A stretch of 64,000 nt of DNA, taken from positions 434,001-498,000 of the forward strand of contig JAXLUI010000002.1 of the NCBI GenBank assembly GCA_046329585.1, given 5' to 3'. Under the pieces are notes generated by a model. It was not told where the DNA came from and did not search any database. It saw only the letters and a list, made by a program, of their open reading frames with translations. Each line of letters begins with the position of its first letter. Position 1 is the first letter of the stretch. Of the stretch, positions 34,281 through 42,734 are shown piece after piece. The translations under genes and the position numbers were made by a program. The DNA is from DLKC01 sp002478885 (GTDB lineage: Bacteria; Bacteroidota; Bacteroidia; Chitinophagales; Chitinophagaceae).

Positions 34281-34799
34281 ATGACATTAAACCCCTTTAT
34301 TTTACTGGCACTTTCTTTGACGCTGATGTTTGTTTCCTGTAACAGGGCAACACCGTCAGGATTCTGGGAAGACTACAATACAAGATTTCTTGTAAGTGAC
34401 ATAAGTGACCAGGGTCCACAAGGTGGACATAGAGCGGTTTATTGGAGGTCCGACAAAACATTCAGCTTCGACACAAAAGATATTCTTGACTTCGCAACAA
34501 AAAACGGTTGGACACTTACCGACAGTTCAACGTTCAACCAGGAACAAACAATAACATGGATGTATGACAACAAGGAAATATTTCCACTTTCAGGTACGGG
34601 TTTTAACGACAGCATCAAAAACATTTCAACATACAAGTATTTTCCGAGGTGGTTTGGCGGACCGCTAAGGCTTTATAAATTCAAAACAGGTTGGGTGACA
34701 ATTGAACCAGGCACAGGCAACCCGATGGAAGAAAATGGTTTTGTACTATTAAACCAGGACAAAACGGAATTAACAGTTTATCATTTGTGGGGAGAGTAA
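34281..34799 (+). CDS. hypothetical lipoprotein (first cassette)
   Basis: 172 aa with lipobox MFVSC after a 20-residue signal. The mature protein is beta-rich with many aromatic residues (FPRWFGGPLRLYKFKTGW). No family recognised. It starts 55 bases after an R'-like GTTGTGT (34220) that ends a remnant of the long attC family (TTATATCATAAAT at 34201). Its own 3' attC site is not recognisable, so the array begins in an eroded state. Confidence 0.8.
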   Translation: MTLNPFILLALSLTLMFVSCNRATPSGFWEDYNTRFLVSDISDQGPQGGHRAVYWRSDKTFSFDTKDILDFATKNGWTLTDSSTFNQEQTITWMYDNKEIFPLSGTGFNDSIKNISTYKYFPRWFGGPLRLYKFKTGWVTIEPGTGNPMEENGFVLLNQDKTELTVYHLWGE

Positions 34800-34892
34800 T
34801 AAACAGGTAAACCCAATTTGTTTGCCCCCGTAAACATTGCCTGCAAGCGTAACTGACACTTCAAGGCTCAAGAAAAACGCTTACCAAACTTT

Positions 34893-34990
34893 ATGGACAT
34901 AGACAGGCTAAAATCATATTTAAATTAAAAATAATTTGGAAAGAGGATGATATGGTTGAAGTAAAAGTGACAGCATCAAATGGTCGGTAA
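34893..34990 (+). pseudogene. frameshifted gene remnant
   Basis: Reads MDIDRLKSYLN-stop in one frame and continues in the next as KIIWKEDDMVEVKVTASNGR-stop, which together look like one small coding sequence broken by a frameshift in an A-rich run. It sits in the 210-base gap between the first cassette gene and the VOC gene. Confidence 0.4.
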
Positions 34991-35009
34991 CTTCAAATAA
35001 TAAAAAGAA

Positions 35010-35372
35010 ATGAATTTTACAAAAGTAGTACCAGGCGTTTTCTATTCAGATCTTTCTGACGGCCTTAAACTATTCGTCGCCTGTTTACAATTTACAATCG
35101 AACACAAAGATCTGAATACTTCACAACCTTACTGTGTTTTAAGAAAAGACGGGATAAGTATAATGCTTTTCCAAGACGAGCAATTGGCAAAAGAACATAA
35201 CCCGGAATTGAGGTTTGTAACAGATAATATCGAAGAAGTTTATATGAAGATAGCTTTATCTCACCCTCATCTGCTTCATCCAAACCTAAACAAAGTTACA
35301 GTCAGACCCTGGGGTGCGAAGGAATTTGCCATTGCAGATAGTCAACTTGGTATAAGATTTCAGCAATGGTAA
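35010..35372 (+). CDS. VOC-superfamily (glyoxalase/bleomycin-resistance-like) protein
   Basis: 120 aa, one VOC module pair: FTKVVPGVFYSDLSDGLKLF at the N-terminus, CVLRKDGISIMLFQDEQ in the middle and VRPWGAKEFAIADSQLGIRF at the end, the typical last strand of the fold. Members bind a metal and act on small electrophiles or sequester antibiotics; the metal ligands cannot be assigned with confidence. Cassette gene followed by an attC-like site. Confidence 0.85.
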   Translation: MNFTKVVPGVFYSDLSDGLKLFVACLQFTIEHKDLNTSQPYCVLRKDGISIMLFQDEQLAKEHNPELRFVTDNIEEVYMKIALSHPHLLHPNLNKVTVRPWGAKEFAIADSQLGIRFQQW

Positions 35373-35396
35373 AATGATAGCCAGGTAACAACGAAC

Positions 35397-35583
35397 CGCC
35401 AACATGAACTGTGTAAAAAATCCCATACCCGCGCCGGTTTGGCTAGCCACTGCCAGGCTTTCCCTGACTATTGCTTTTCTGAATTGATTGACTTATTTTG
35501 TTTAGCGGTTGGTAAGGTAGGCCGGCTAGTGAAAAAATCAAACTGCCTGGTAACGTCTTATATCATAAATCCACGCATTGGCG
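35397..35583 (+). repeat. attC-like site 1 (long family, internally deleted)
   Basis: R'' CGCCAAC at 35397 and R' ATTGGCG at 35577 (first G changed to A). It is a 187-base version of the 402-406-base long family, keeping the AACATGAACTGTG start and TTATATCATAAATCCACGC end. Confidence 0.7.
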
Positions 35584-35618
35584 ATCAGTTTAGAGAACGA
35601 CACGAAACGACATAAAAT

Positions 35619-36116
35619 ATGGCAACATTAAGAGAAGACATTAAATCGCAATCAGACTGGATTGTAAAAGCATTTGCGGCTGACGGTTTCAAACTTGATT
35701 ACACAATTGACAGCATAATTGAGGTAGACAGATTTTTTACCGTAAATATGAAAAACGGACAACCTAAAAAAGGCGGACGACTTTACGGAAAAGGATTTGG
35801 ACCAAAACTTTTTTCAATTGGTTCGTATGTTGGTGAGACAATTATTAAGAATGTAAAAGGAGCCGACTGGGTAACAGACGACAACGACCCACAAGCCGAA
35901 CTAAATGTGTTTTTACAACTTCCAAATGACGGACAGATTTGGCCAATTCAAAAAGTAATGAAAAGGTTTCAAAACGGAAGTGAAGACGCAATTTATCCTT
36001 ATGTACATATGGTTACAAAGGAATTTACCAACTTGCCATTTAAAGAAGAATTTTGGACTTTAACAGCAGAAAGTGATGAACCAGAACAGACAAAACCTTG
36101 GTGGAAATTTTGGTAG
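35619..36116 (+). CDS. hypothetical cassette protein
   Basis: 165-aa soluble protein starting MATLREDIKSQSDW. The central FSIGSYVGETIIKNVKGADW resembles the core of DUF3806-like proteins, a weak match by eye. The C-terminus is tryptophan-rich (KPWWKFW). There are no export signals. It is a single gene between two attC-like sites, 35 bases after R', with no room for much of a promoter, as usual for cassettes. Confidence 0.8.
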   Translation: MATLREDIKSQSDWIVKAFAADGFKLDYTIDSIIEVDRFFTVNMKNGQPKKGGRLYGKGFGPKLFSIGSYVGETIIKNVKGADWVTDDNDPQAELNVFLQLPNDGQIWPIQKVMKRFQNGSEDAIYPYVHMVTKEFTNLPFKEEFWTLTAESDEPEQTKPWWKFW

Positions 36117-36138
36117 AAAAACACGAAAGAAAACCGAA

Positions 36139-36270
36139 CGCTAACATCGGTTTGGCCATATGGCGGCTGAAGTGCTTGTATGAAACATTTGTGCAAGTTT
36201 CAACTGTAGTAATTCTATTTAACTTTTGCGCTAAAAATTCGCCACATCGCCAAGCCAAAAAACGTTATGC
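36139..36270 (+). repeat. attC-like site 2
   Basis: 132 bases. R'' CGCTAAC (36139) and R' GTTATGC (36264). Inner arms GGTTTGGC and GCCAAGCC pair with one G-T. The next unit opens GTTATGCG and its own R'' is CGCATAAC at 36755, an exact complement. Confidence 0.85.
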
Positions 36271-36371
36271 GCAACCGTTTAAACATGGGAAAATAAAGAA
36301 ATTTAAGAGGGTTACCAAATTCACTTGAACAAAGATATTTTTCAGCATTATTTTATTGGGACGGAGGTTAC

Positions 36372-36761
36372 ATGGCAGATTGGATTTGGAACGAAGCAAC
36401 TAAGCAAAATGTGTCAGATATTGAAATTGACATACTCAATAATTCTGTTTCACCATCAAGTTTAGAAATTCAGCCTATTGTTTACTATCTTAGTTAACTT
36501 AAAAAAACGATTGCAAAGACTCTTGCAAGTAATAATTTCTCACCTGATTATGTAGTAGATGCCAGGTTCAAAATTTTTATATCAAAAAAATATCATTCTC
36601 TCAAATTGCTTTCCTGTCAGGCATTTATTATCGACAAATCTGGAAAAACTTATTCCGGAAAAATCTATACAGAAAAGGCCTACGAAGATTTCTCCCGCAG
36701 GAATATTTCATGGTTCCGTAAACTAAAAAACTTATTAGTCGTTAAAAAGGCTGACGCATAA
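36372..36761 (+). pseudogene. cassette gene with in-frame stop
   Basis: Frame from MADWIWNEATKQNVSDIEID runs to YYLS, meets TAA at 36495, then continues in the same frame LKKTIAKTLASNNF to KKADA-stop. The open frame also extends upstream of the ATG (GLPNSLEQRYFSALFYWDGG) without a start codon. It is probably a decayed gene. Its final TAA lies inside the R'' core GCATAAC of the following site. No family recognised. Confidence 0.6.
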
Positions 36762-36918
36762 CATCGGTTTTTCAAAAGTTGGGCTGAAGAATATCGCCCT
36801 TCAGCAGTTGGAATTCTGACCCGGCAGCAGTAATTTGGCTTTAGCTAATCGAATCTGTAGTGGCCAAGCCAGCAGCGGGATCTCTTCCGCCAACCTTCGC
36901 CAAGCACGGACGTTGGCG
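36756..36918 (+). repeat. attC-like site 3
   Basis: 163 bases. R'' GCATAAC at 36756, R' GTTGGCG at 36912. The next unit opens GTTGGCGGTT and ends AACCGCCAAC, a 10-base exact complement. Confidence 0.88.
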
Positions 36919-36928
36919 GTTATTTTAA

Positions 36929-37786
36929 ATGAAGAGCGTAATAATCATAGCAACTTTATTATTGACAGTCAACTTTGTTATTGCAAATGAGATTGACAGT
37001 CTGAAAACAAATCAAGAAGTTCAAAACTTTCTCGTTGAAAAAGTATATAACAAATGGAAAGAGTTTAATTTTTTTGAAGGAACAACTAAAGACACTTCTA
37101 AATATGGTAAGTTCAAGTTCTTCAAGACTGACCTTGATAATAATGGCTTGACAGACCTTATTATAAATGGAACATATTTTTTTGCAGTAGTAGATAAAGG
37201 AAACGGAAATTATAAAACTTACTCTATAGACAGAGGTGCTTTTTCACTTGACAAGTACACTTTGAAAAATATTATTTATACAAACAAACAACCATTGCTT
37301 GTAATTAATGGCTACAATGACTTAAACTTTTCCATCCAAGACACAACAAAAACTGATACATTAATTTTAAATTCTGATGGTTTCATTGAATACAACCCAT
37401 TTCCCGATGACTTAAAAATTGAAAAGATAAATTTTTCGACTTCGCCTTGTTATGGTAAATGTCCTATTTTTAAAATGACGATAAATGATAAAAGAATAGC
37501 AACATTCCAAGCCATAGAATATAACGAAAAAACAGGTAATTTCACTGCAACTATTGATAGCTCATCTTATAATAATCTAGTCGAAACTATTAATTACATA
37601 AAGCTTAGTTCACTTAAAAATGATTACGCAGTTAGTTGGACGGATGACCAAACTGCAACACTTGAAATCACATTTAATAATGGTCAGACAAAAACAATAA
37701 ATGACTATGGAGAAATAGGGACGTTTGGACTTGCAAATTTATATAACCAATTGTTCTTATTGAGGAAGACACAAAAATGGAAGTGA
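36929..37786 (+). CDS. DUF6438-domain protein, exported
   Basis: 285 aa with a signal peptide (IIIATLLLTVNFVIAN). An N-terminal repeat-propeller-like part with DLDNNGLTDLIING (a Ca-binding FG-GAP type loop) is followed by a DUF6438 domain from about residue 165: INFSTSPCYGKCPIFKMTI and TATLEITFNNGQTKTINDYG. The function of DUF6438 is unknown. It starts only 10 bases after R', so translation must begin very close to the cassette border. Confidence 0.85.
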   Translation: MKSVIIIATLLLTVNFVIANEIDSLKTNQEVQNFLVEKVYNKWKEFNFFEGTTKDTSKYGKFKFFKTDLDNNGLTDLIINGTYFFAVVDKGNGNYKTYSIDRGAFSLDKYTLKNIIYTNKQPLLVINGYNDLNFSIQDTTKTDTLILNSDGFIEYNPFPDDLKIEKINFSTSPCYGKCPIFKMTINDKRIATFQAIEYNEKTGNFTATIDSSSYNNLVETINYIKLSSLKNDYAVSWTDDQTATLEITFNNGQTKTINDYGEIGTFGLANLYNQLFLLRKTQKWK

Positions 37787-37796
37787 GAAAAACAAC

Positions 37797-38170
37797 CGCC
37801 AACAAAAGCATCCTACGTAGCTAAGCAATGAGGCAGCCAGGAATAATATTTATTATTTTTTATTTCTTTTGAAAAAGAAAGACTGACAATTAATTAGCCG
37901 CATGGTTTGGTTTAACTATCCCTGTAAAAAAAGCTGGCGCAACCCTGAGGCGCGGATCTGTATTAACGGGTCTTGTGCAGCATAATTAAACGCAGGGGGT
38001 TAGCAAAACCTAAAGCCCGGTTTGGCACGCCACCGCCAATCTTTCCCAGGCAATTGCTTTTCTGAATTGATTGACTTATTTTGTTTAGCGGAGGGTAAGG
38101 TAGGCCGGCTAGTGAAAAAATCAAACTGCCTGGCTTCGACAATACAAATGGATATCATGATTTTCTTATA
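37797..38170 (+). repeat. attC-like half site plus truncated long-family repeat
   Basis: R'' CGCCAAC at 37797 begins the site; a GCATCCTACGTAGCTAAGCA segment (also after 52055) follows, then a long-family copy (about 37930-38170) that stops before the usual TTATATCATAAATCC end. No R' is visible before the next gene. Confidence 0.7.
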
Positions 38171-38202
38171 CCGATTGTACTATACTCGCACTAATTAAAA
38201 AT

Positions 38203-38418
38203 ATGACAGACAAATTATATTCGAGGATTGCTATTGGGTGGGCACTTTTACTTTTGGTATTAAACCTATTCGAAGTTCCGTATTTAGATCATACTACATC
38301 TGGTGGTGAGCAAGCGTCGTTCACATTTATTGTCACATCAATAGAAATGCTCATTATAGGCCAGATACTATTGTTAATAATATATCTGATAACTCGACCC
38401 AAAAAGCACAACTGGTAA
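38203..38418 (+). CDS. small two-helix membrane protein
   Basis: 71 aa; helices IAIGWALLLLVLNLF and FIVTSIEMLIIGQILLLIIYLI separated by an acidic loop, with a basic tail RPKKHNW. No family recognised. It lies between a truncated long repeat and attC-like site 5. Confidence 0.65.
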   Translation: MTDKLYSRIAIGWALLLLVLNLFEVPYLDHTTSGGEQASFTFIVTSIEMLIIGQILLLIIYLITRPKKHNW

Positions 38419-38427
38419 CACTGCATT

Positions 38428-38609
38428 GCCGAACATGGCGGAGGACAAATAAATTCCACCTCTTTGTCGGCTAATAAGCTTCGGTTTCAGCAAACGAATA
38501 ACGCCGAGCAATAGAATAAACAATAAACTTTTATTTATAAATTTAGCTGCTGTTACGGGCTGACGATTTTAAAATACCGCCACAATCGCTAAGCTCCGAA
38601 CGGTTGGCT
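38428..38609 (+). repeat. attC-like site 5
   Basis: 182 bases. R'' GCCGAAC at 38428 and R' GTTGGCT at 38603; inner AAACAATAAACTTTTATTTA and TAAATTTAGCTGCTGTTACG segments recur in several other sites of the array. Confidence 0.7.
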
Positions 38610-38634
38610 GCCATTAAATCAGACTCATATCTTT

Positions 38635-39528
38635 ATGAATTTTAAACTTCTTCCGGTTTTTATTGTCCTTATAAATTTATTTGCTTGTTCAAATCAACCA
38701 AGTGACGTTCGACAAAACGCGAACACAAATAATTTACTTTCAGTTTCTGACACTCTTAACAACATAAAAGATATTTTCGAAAGTGATACTGCTATAATTT
38801 CAAACAAGAGATTTGTATGGACAATTTATAGAAATGATTCATCTTGTTATTTTATTGTAAAACAGGAAACTAATGGACATTTTGTAACAATAATGAAAGA
38901 CCCGGAATTTACTACTAACAATTCAGGGCTTGCTTTTTTTGACATAAATAACGATGGATACTTGGATATTCTTGAAGGCAATCAATATTCATATTTGTTT
39001 AATTCAAAAACTGAAAACTTTTCTGAAGTTGGAGAGTTTCATTCAATTGATACACTTAAAATTAATAGCACTCCTATTTTATACGAAAATAAATACCCGC
39101 TACTCTATTATTTAAGCTATGGAAGAGCGATGGCTATGGGAAAATGCAGCGATGATACAATGATTAATGAAAATCATTCTGAACTTTTTGTGATTAATGA
39201 AAATTTTCAGAAAATCTCTTTTGCGACACTTGACAACTTTGCAACATTTGATGGTAAATTTCGCGATTCATTGGACTGCGGTGCAGAAATAATAAATTGT
39301 TATGTCCCACCCTACTATGGTAAGTATGACAAATACAGTGTTTGGAATAATGGCAAAACTGTCGATTCTTTTTTGCTGACAAATGATACTTCCTTTTACC
39401 ATGAAGATTTTAATGCAGTTGATAGTGATTACATCACCAATTATTGGTTAAAAAACTATTCAAGGCTATTGCAGTATGGACAAGTATTTAAAGTAAGACG
39501 TGAAAAGCCAATTGAGTATTTTGAATAA
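38635..39528 (+). CDS. hypothetical lipoprotein with FG-GAP-like Ca loop
   Basis: 297 aa; signal then lipobox LFAC. FFDINNDGYLDILEGNQ is a DxNxDGxxD calcium-type loop as in FG-GAP/VCBS repeats. The rest is beta-rich with many Asp/Asn. It resembles other lipoproteins in this array (36929, 54845) in style, which also carry such loops. No named family. Confidence 0.8.
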   Translation: MNFKLLPVFIVLINLFACSNQPSDVRQNANTNNLLSVSDTLNNIKDIFESDTAIISNKRFVWTIYRNDSSCYFIVKQETNGHFVTIMKDPEFTTNNSGLAFFDINNDGYLDILEGNQYSYLFNSKTENFSEVGEFHSIDTLKINSTPILYENKYPLLYYLSYGRAMAMGKCSDDTMINENHSELFVINENFQKISFATLDNFATFDGKFRDSLDCGAEIINCYVPPYYGKYDKYSVWNNGKTVDSFLLTNDTSFYHEDFNAVDSDYITNYWLKNYSRLLQYGQVFKVRREKPIEYFE

Positions 39529-39532
39529 CAGC

Positions 39533-39618
39533 CGCCAACATGAACTGTTTAAAAAACCCCTATCAGCACAGGCTTAGCACCATCGCACGGCGTTTCAGCA
39601 ATGCCCTGACCGTTGTGC
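39533..39618 (+). repeat. attC-like site 6 (shortest)
   Basis: 86 bases from R'' CGCCAAC (39533) to R' GTTGTGC (39612); starts with AACATGAACTGTTTAAAAAA like the long family but has no long insert. Confidence 0.75.
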
Positions 39619-39649
39619 GTAATTGATTTAACCCCCAATTCACTGCAGT

Positions 39650-40249
39650 ATGGCAAAAAGTTTTTTTACAGATAAACCAACATCAGACACAAATTACTTT
39701 AATCTCTTCTTAAAATATACAGCTCTATTTATAATTACCTGGATTGCATCCTGGTTATTGCTGTTATTCTTTATTGCCCGAAAAGAAAGCGAAAATGCTG
39801 ACAATTTTGTATTTGACAATGGTGGTCTTATTAGTATAATCCTTGCAGTTGCTGTAATATTTTTTTATATACAAAATGCGACAAAAAAATACAAATATGG
39901 AACTCCATTTAAAATGACCTTTGACGACAATGTCTCTGAATTTACTGTTAGAGTTGTAAACACTTTAAACGAGAAAGAAAAAGACATTACAATTCCTTAT
40001 GCACAACTTGTAATTAAGGAGCTTGACAAAGAAGACAAATTATTTGGCAAGCAAAGATTGTTCAGCTTCTACCAGCAAGGTAGTTTAATGACAAGAGTGA
40101 ATATCGATCTGACAGCATGGTCAAGATTAGAGAACTTGGAAGACTTATTATTATTATTAAGGAAAAAATACGCACAACAAAGCATTGGCGCTATGCCGGC
40201 GGACGATAGAAAAGATTCTGTACTTAGTAGCATTGAAGAACTTTTGTAA
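39650..40249 (+). CDS. hypothetical membrane protein
   Basis: 199 aa with two helices (about residues 23-43 and 59-75) and a soluble C-terminal domain with a beta-rich start (FKMTFDDNVSEFTVRVVN) and helical end. It looks like a membrane-anchored PH-like or sensor domain, but no family is recognised. Cassette gene, 32 bases after R'. Confidence 0.78.
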   Translation: MAKSFFTDKPTSDTNYFNLFLKYTALFIITWIASWLLLLFFIARKESENADNFVFDNGGLISIILAVAVIFFYIQNATKKYKYGTPFKMTFDDNVSEFTVRVVNTLNEKEKDITIPYAQLVIKELDKEDKLFGKQRLFSFYQQGSLMTRVNIDLTAWSRLENLEDLLLLLRKKYAQQSIGAMPADDRKDSVLSSIEELL

Positions 40250-40261
40250 TTTTATTAAACA

Positions 40262-40307
40262 ACACAATTTCAAATTCCGCCACATTGCTAATGCTTCAAC
40301 ATTAGCG
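40262..40307 (+). repeat. degenerate attC-like site 7
   Basis: Only the 3' half is clear: CCGCCACATTGCTAATGCTT then R' ATTAGCG at 40301. The unit it opens ends CTCCGCTAAC (41019), so TTAGCGG still matches its complement. Confidence 0.5.
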
Positions 40308-40356
40308 GCAATTTTGGTTGACAACAATATCAAACCTTTAAAAAGAGTGCAGCTTA

Positions 40357-40986
40357 ATGAAGACTCGCAATATATTCTTTAAGACAACTATTTCGATAAT
40401 TTTTTTATTGATTGGTTTTAGAGTGTTTCAGTTATGTTTTCGTGCTTATGTAATAGTTATTTTGAACAGCGTTATAAATGGAAGTCAAAGCTCCGAGCAA
40501 GTAAAGCCGATAATTGACGAGTTAGCAAACGAACAGGTATTTAGTAACATACTCTTGGCAACATGGATTGTTTGTTTTTTAATTTGGTTTTACATTTCCT
40601 ATAAAAGAGCGCAAACCTATTCAAGGCAACATTTTTCTTACAAACCCATTTGGGCTTTATTTTCTTTAATTATTCCAGTCTTCAACTTATTCGCTCCGTA
40701 TAAGATCATGCACGAGATTTGGTCGGCAGAAAATGTAGATTTGTCACAAGAAGGCACAGGTAAAAAATTAATTAATACTTGGTGGTTTTTAGGTCTTATC
40801 CTGGTGGTATTCTCGAGATATTTAAATGACAAATTTCAGGATGTCGATGGTTTAGATGAATTTATGAAACTGGAATGCTATTATCTTATCCTTTATGGGC
40901 TGAGCATTCACTATTTCTATATACTTCGAAAACTTCTGACAATGGTAAATTCCCAGCAAATGTATCGCGATAAAAGCCCTGCGTAA
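40357..40986 (+). CDS. DUF4328 membrane protein
   Basis: 209 aa with about five helices. Family pattern: WIVCFLIWFYISYKRAQTY, then KPIWALFSLIIPVFNLFAPY and KIMHEIWSAE, and WWFLGLILVVFSRYLN. DUF4328 proteins are membrane proteins of unknown function. Cassette gene. Confidence 0.85.
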   Translation: MKTRNIFFKTTISIIFLLIGFRVFQLCFRAYVIVILNSVINGSQSSEQVKPIIDELANEQVFSNILLATWIVCFLIWFYISYKRAQTYSRQHFSYKPIWALFSLIIPVFNLFAPYKIMHEIWSAENVDLSQEGTGKKLINTWWFLGLILVVFSRYLNDKFQDVDGLDEFMKLECYYLILYGLSIHYFYILRKLLTMVNSQQMYRDKSPA

Positions 40987-41021
40987 CCGCGTCATCAGTC
41001 ATGATAAAACATAATAACCTC

Positions 41022-41426
41022 CGCTAACATGAACTGTGAAAAAACTCCTTACCCGCACAGGTTTGGCAGAAAAGCAAAAGCTGATGCAAGACGAAGGCGC
41101 GGCGCTGTGTTAACGGTCTTGTCCAGGATAATTAAACGCAGGAGCTCAACAAAACTTTAAGCCCGGTTTGGCACGCCGCCGCCAATCTTTTCCTGGCTAT
41201 TGCTTTTCTGAATTGATTGACTTATTTTGTTTAGCAGATGGTAAGGTGGGCCAGCTAGTGATGAAATCAAACTGCGTGGCTTCGACAATACAAACTGATA
41301 TTGTGATTTTTCTAAATACCGATTGTACTAATGACAATACAAAAAACACTAACAGAAAGCAGCTGATTATCAATGATTGTTGTAATTTCCATGTAACGTC
41401 TTATATCATAAATCCACGCGTTGGGC
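41022..41426 (+). repeat. attC-like site 8 (long family, 405 bp)
   Basis: R'' CGCTAAC at 41022 and R' GTTGGGC at 41420. It contains the complete long-family body (AAACGCAGGAGCTC, GATTGACTTATTTTGTTTAG, GATTGTTGTAATTTCC, TTATATCATAAATCCACGCG). The next unit opens GTTGGGCGC and ends GCGCCCAAC. Confidence 0.85.
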
Positions 41427-41525
41427 GCTATATTCAAAGACATATCTCAAAAAAATATGAATTCCCAAAAAAGGTCGCTACTAATTTACCAGACTCATTA
41501 GGCAAAATCTAGTAGTTTTAAAATA

Positions 41526-41918
41526 ATGACACAACTCAATTCTAAAAATATATCCGGACTTTTGTTTGCAATAATATTATGTAGTTGCGTTAAGAAATAT
41601 AAGTCTACAACAGCCTTTTGCGACAAAAAACTTTATATTGAAGTCTTTAATGTTAACCCTATGGGAGTTAACGCTGAATATCTAACAGACTCTGTAACTT
41701 TTAGAAAATATATTGGCGATTTGGACGAAGAACACGAAATATACAATTACTATTGCTTAGGCGACAGTATCCATATTATGAAAACTGTTAGAGGAAACAG
41801 ATGGGCAGAATGGGACACAGCGGCAAATGGAACAATTTCGCTTATTTCAAATTTGGACACAATTCAGACTTTAACCTACAGTATTTCACAATTGAAAAAG
41901 GAAGGCAACCTAAAGTAA
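41526..41918 (+). CDS. hypothetical lipoprotein
   Basis: 130 aa; signal with lipobox IILCSC. The mature part has several Cys and Tyr (FCDKKLYIEVFNVNPMGVN; HEIYNYYCLGD). No family recognised. The unit has one of the cleanest borders: 9 bases complementary between its start and its R''. Confidence 0.8.
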   Translation: MTQLNSKNISGLLFAIILCSCVKKYKSTTAFCDKKLYIEVFNVNPMGVNAEYLTDSVTFRKYIGDLDEEHEIYNYYCLGDSIHIMKTVRGNRWAEWDTAANGTISLISNLDTIQTLTYSISQLKKEGNLK

Positions 41919-41949
41919 CGCTATGTTAAAGTTGACTAGACAATACTGC

Positions 41950-42145
41950 GCCCAACATGGGGCTTTGCGCAAGTGCGGCTTGACTTTGTAACTTCAGCTT
42001 TTTGTTCTTTATTGGGCTTTGGCTTTTGGGTTGACGTTTTCAATTGGAGTTTTGTCTTAACTTCATGTTCACGAAAATAATTGGGGGCTGTACCCGGCGG
42101 ACGGAATACTAATTCCACACCTGCGCAAAGCCCTGAACGTTGGCC
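41950..42145 (+). repeat. attC-like site 9 (well paired)
   Basis: 196 bases. R'' GCCCAAC (41950), R' GTTGGCC (42139). Inner arms GGGCTTTGCGCAAG and CTGCGCAAAGCCC pair over 13 bases with one extra base in the left arm, like the extrahelical bases of attC sites. Confidence 0.9.
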
Positions 42146-42162
42146 GCCATTTACCGTAACCC

Positions 42163-42513
42163 GTGTTTACTGACAAAATATATTATGCAGACCAAGAGAT
42201 CATTGAAAAAATTAATGAGCAGTTCTTATTAGTTGACGACGAAGGATGGTATCTATTATACCAAAATAAATTTGATAATACATTCTGGCGACTTGACAAA
42301 TATGACAGGCTCCAAGTACAATTCTTTGTTCAATTGGAATCAAAAGATAACTGGACTATGTTCAATGATCAAGAACTAAGGATTCAATTGCTTCTAAAAA
42401 CTAGAGGTGTTAGCAAGAATATTTGTAGCTGGCAAGGCTGTAAAAAAAGAGCATTGCAAAATTTAGCTTTTTGCGAAAGTCATGCCTATTTGGAGATGGG
42501 AATTCGAAAGTAA
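42163..42513 (+). CDS. hypothetical cassette protein, Imm27-like N-terminus and zinc-knuckle C-terminus
   Basis: 116 aa. The GWYLLYQNKFDNTFWRLDKY segment resembles immunity protein Imm27. The C-terminal CSWQGCKKRALQNLAFCESH has four spaced Cys/His that could bind zinc. Both are visual matches. Start chosen at ATG 42163, 18 bases after R'. Possibly an immunity protein, which would be typical cassette cargo. Confidence 0.75.
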   Translation: MFTDKIYYADQEIIEKINEQFLLVDDEGWYLLYQNKFDNTFWRLDKYDRLQVQFFVQLESKDNWTMFNDQELRIQLLLKTRGVSKNICSWQGCKKRALQNLAFCESHAYLEMGIRK

Positions 42514-42533
42514 TATCAACGGCGGCCAACAAA

Positions 42534-42720
42534 AAGTTTTGCAGCAAACGTGGCAGGACAATCAAACTTTAACTAATTGCAAAGCCGGGCATTTGTTCGG
42601 GGCTGGACAAACATCGCTGATCATTTAATTCTTAACTTCATCAATATATTTTTAATCAGCAGCGGCTATCGGCAGACGGATTTCTAATTCCCAACCTGCA
42701 TAAAGCCCTGCTCGTTAAGC
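42534..42720 (+). repeat. attC-like site 10
   Basis: 187 bases. R'' GGCCAAC (42534), R' GTTAAGC (42714). Its unit opened GTTGGCCGCC and ends GGCGGCCAAC: exact over 10 bases. Confidence 0.9.
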
Positions 42721-42734
42721 GAAACTGACAACTA

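Noticed and set aside
41168..41512. ORFs starting MARRRQSFPGYCFSE, repeated at 44796, 49329, 52271 and 52925
   Set aside because: They are the plus-strand reading of the long attC-like repeat. Frames are broken or run out of the repeat differently in each copy, the start context is inside the palindrome, and several copies are deleted; no sign of protein-level conservation.
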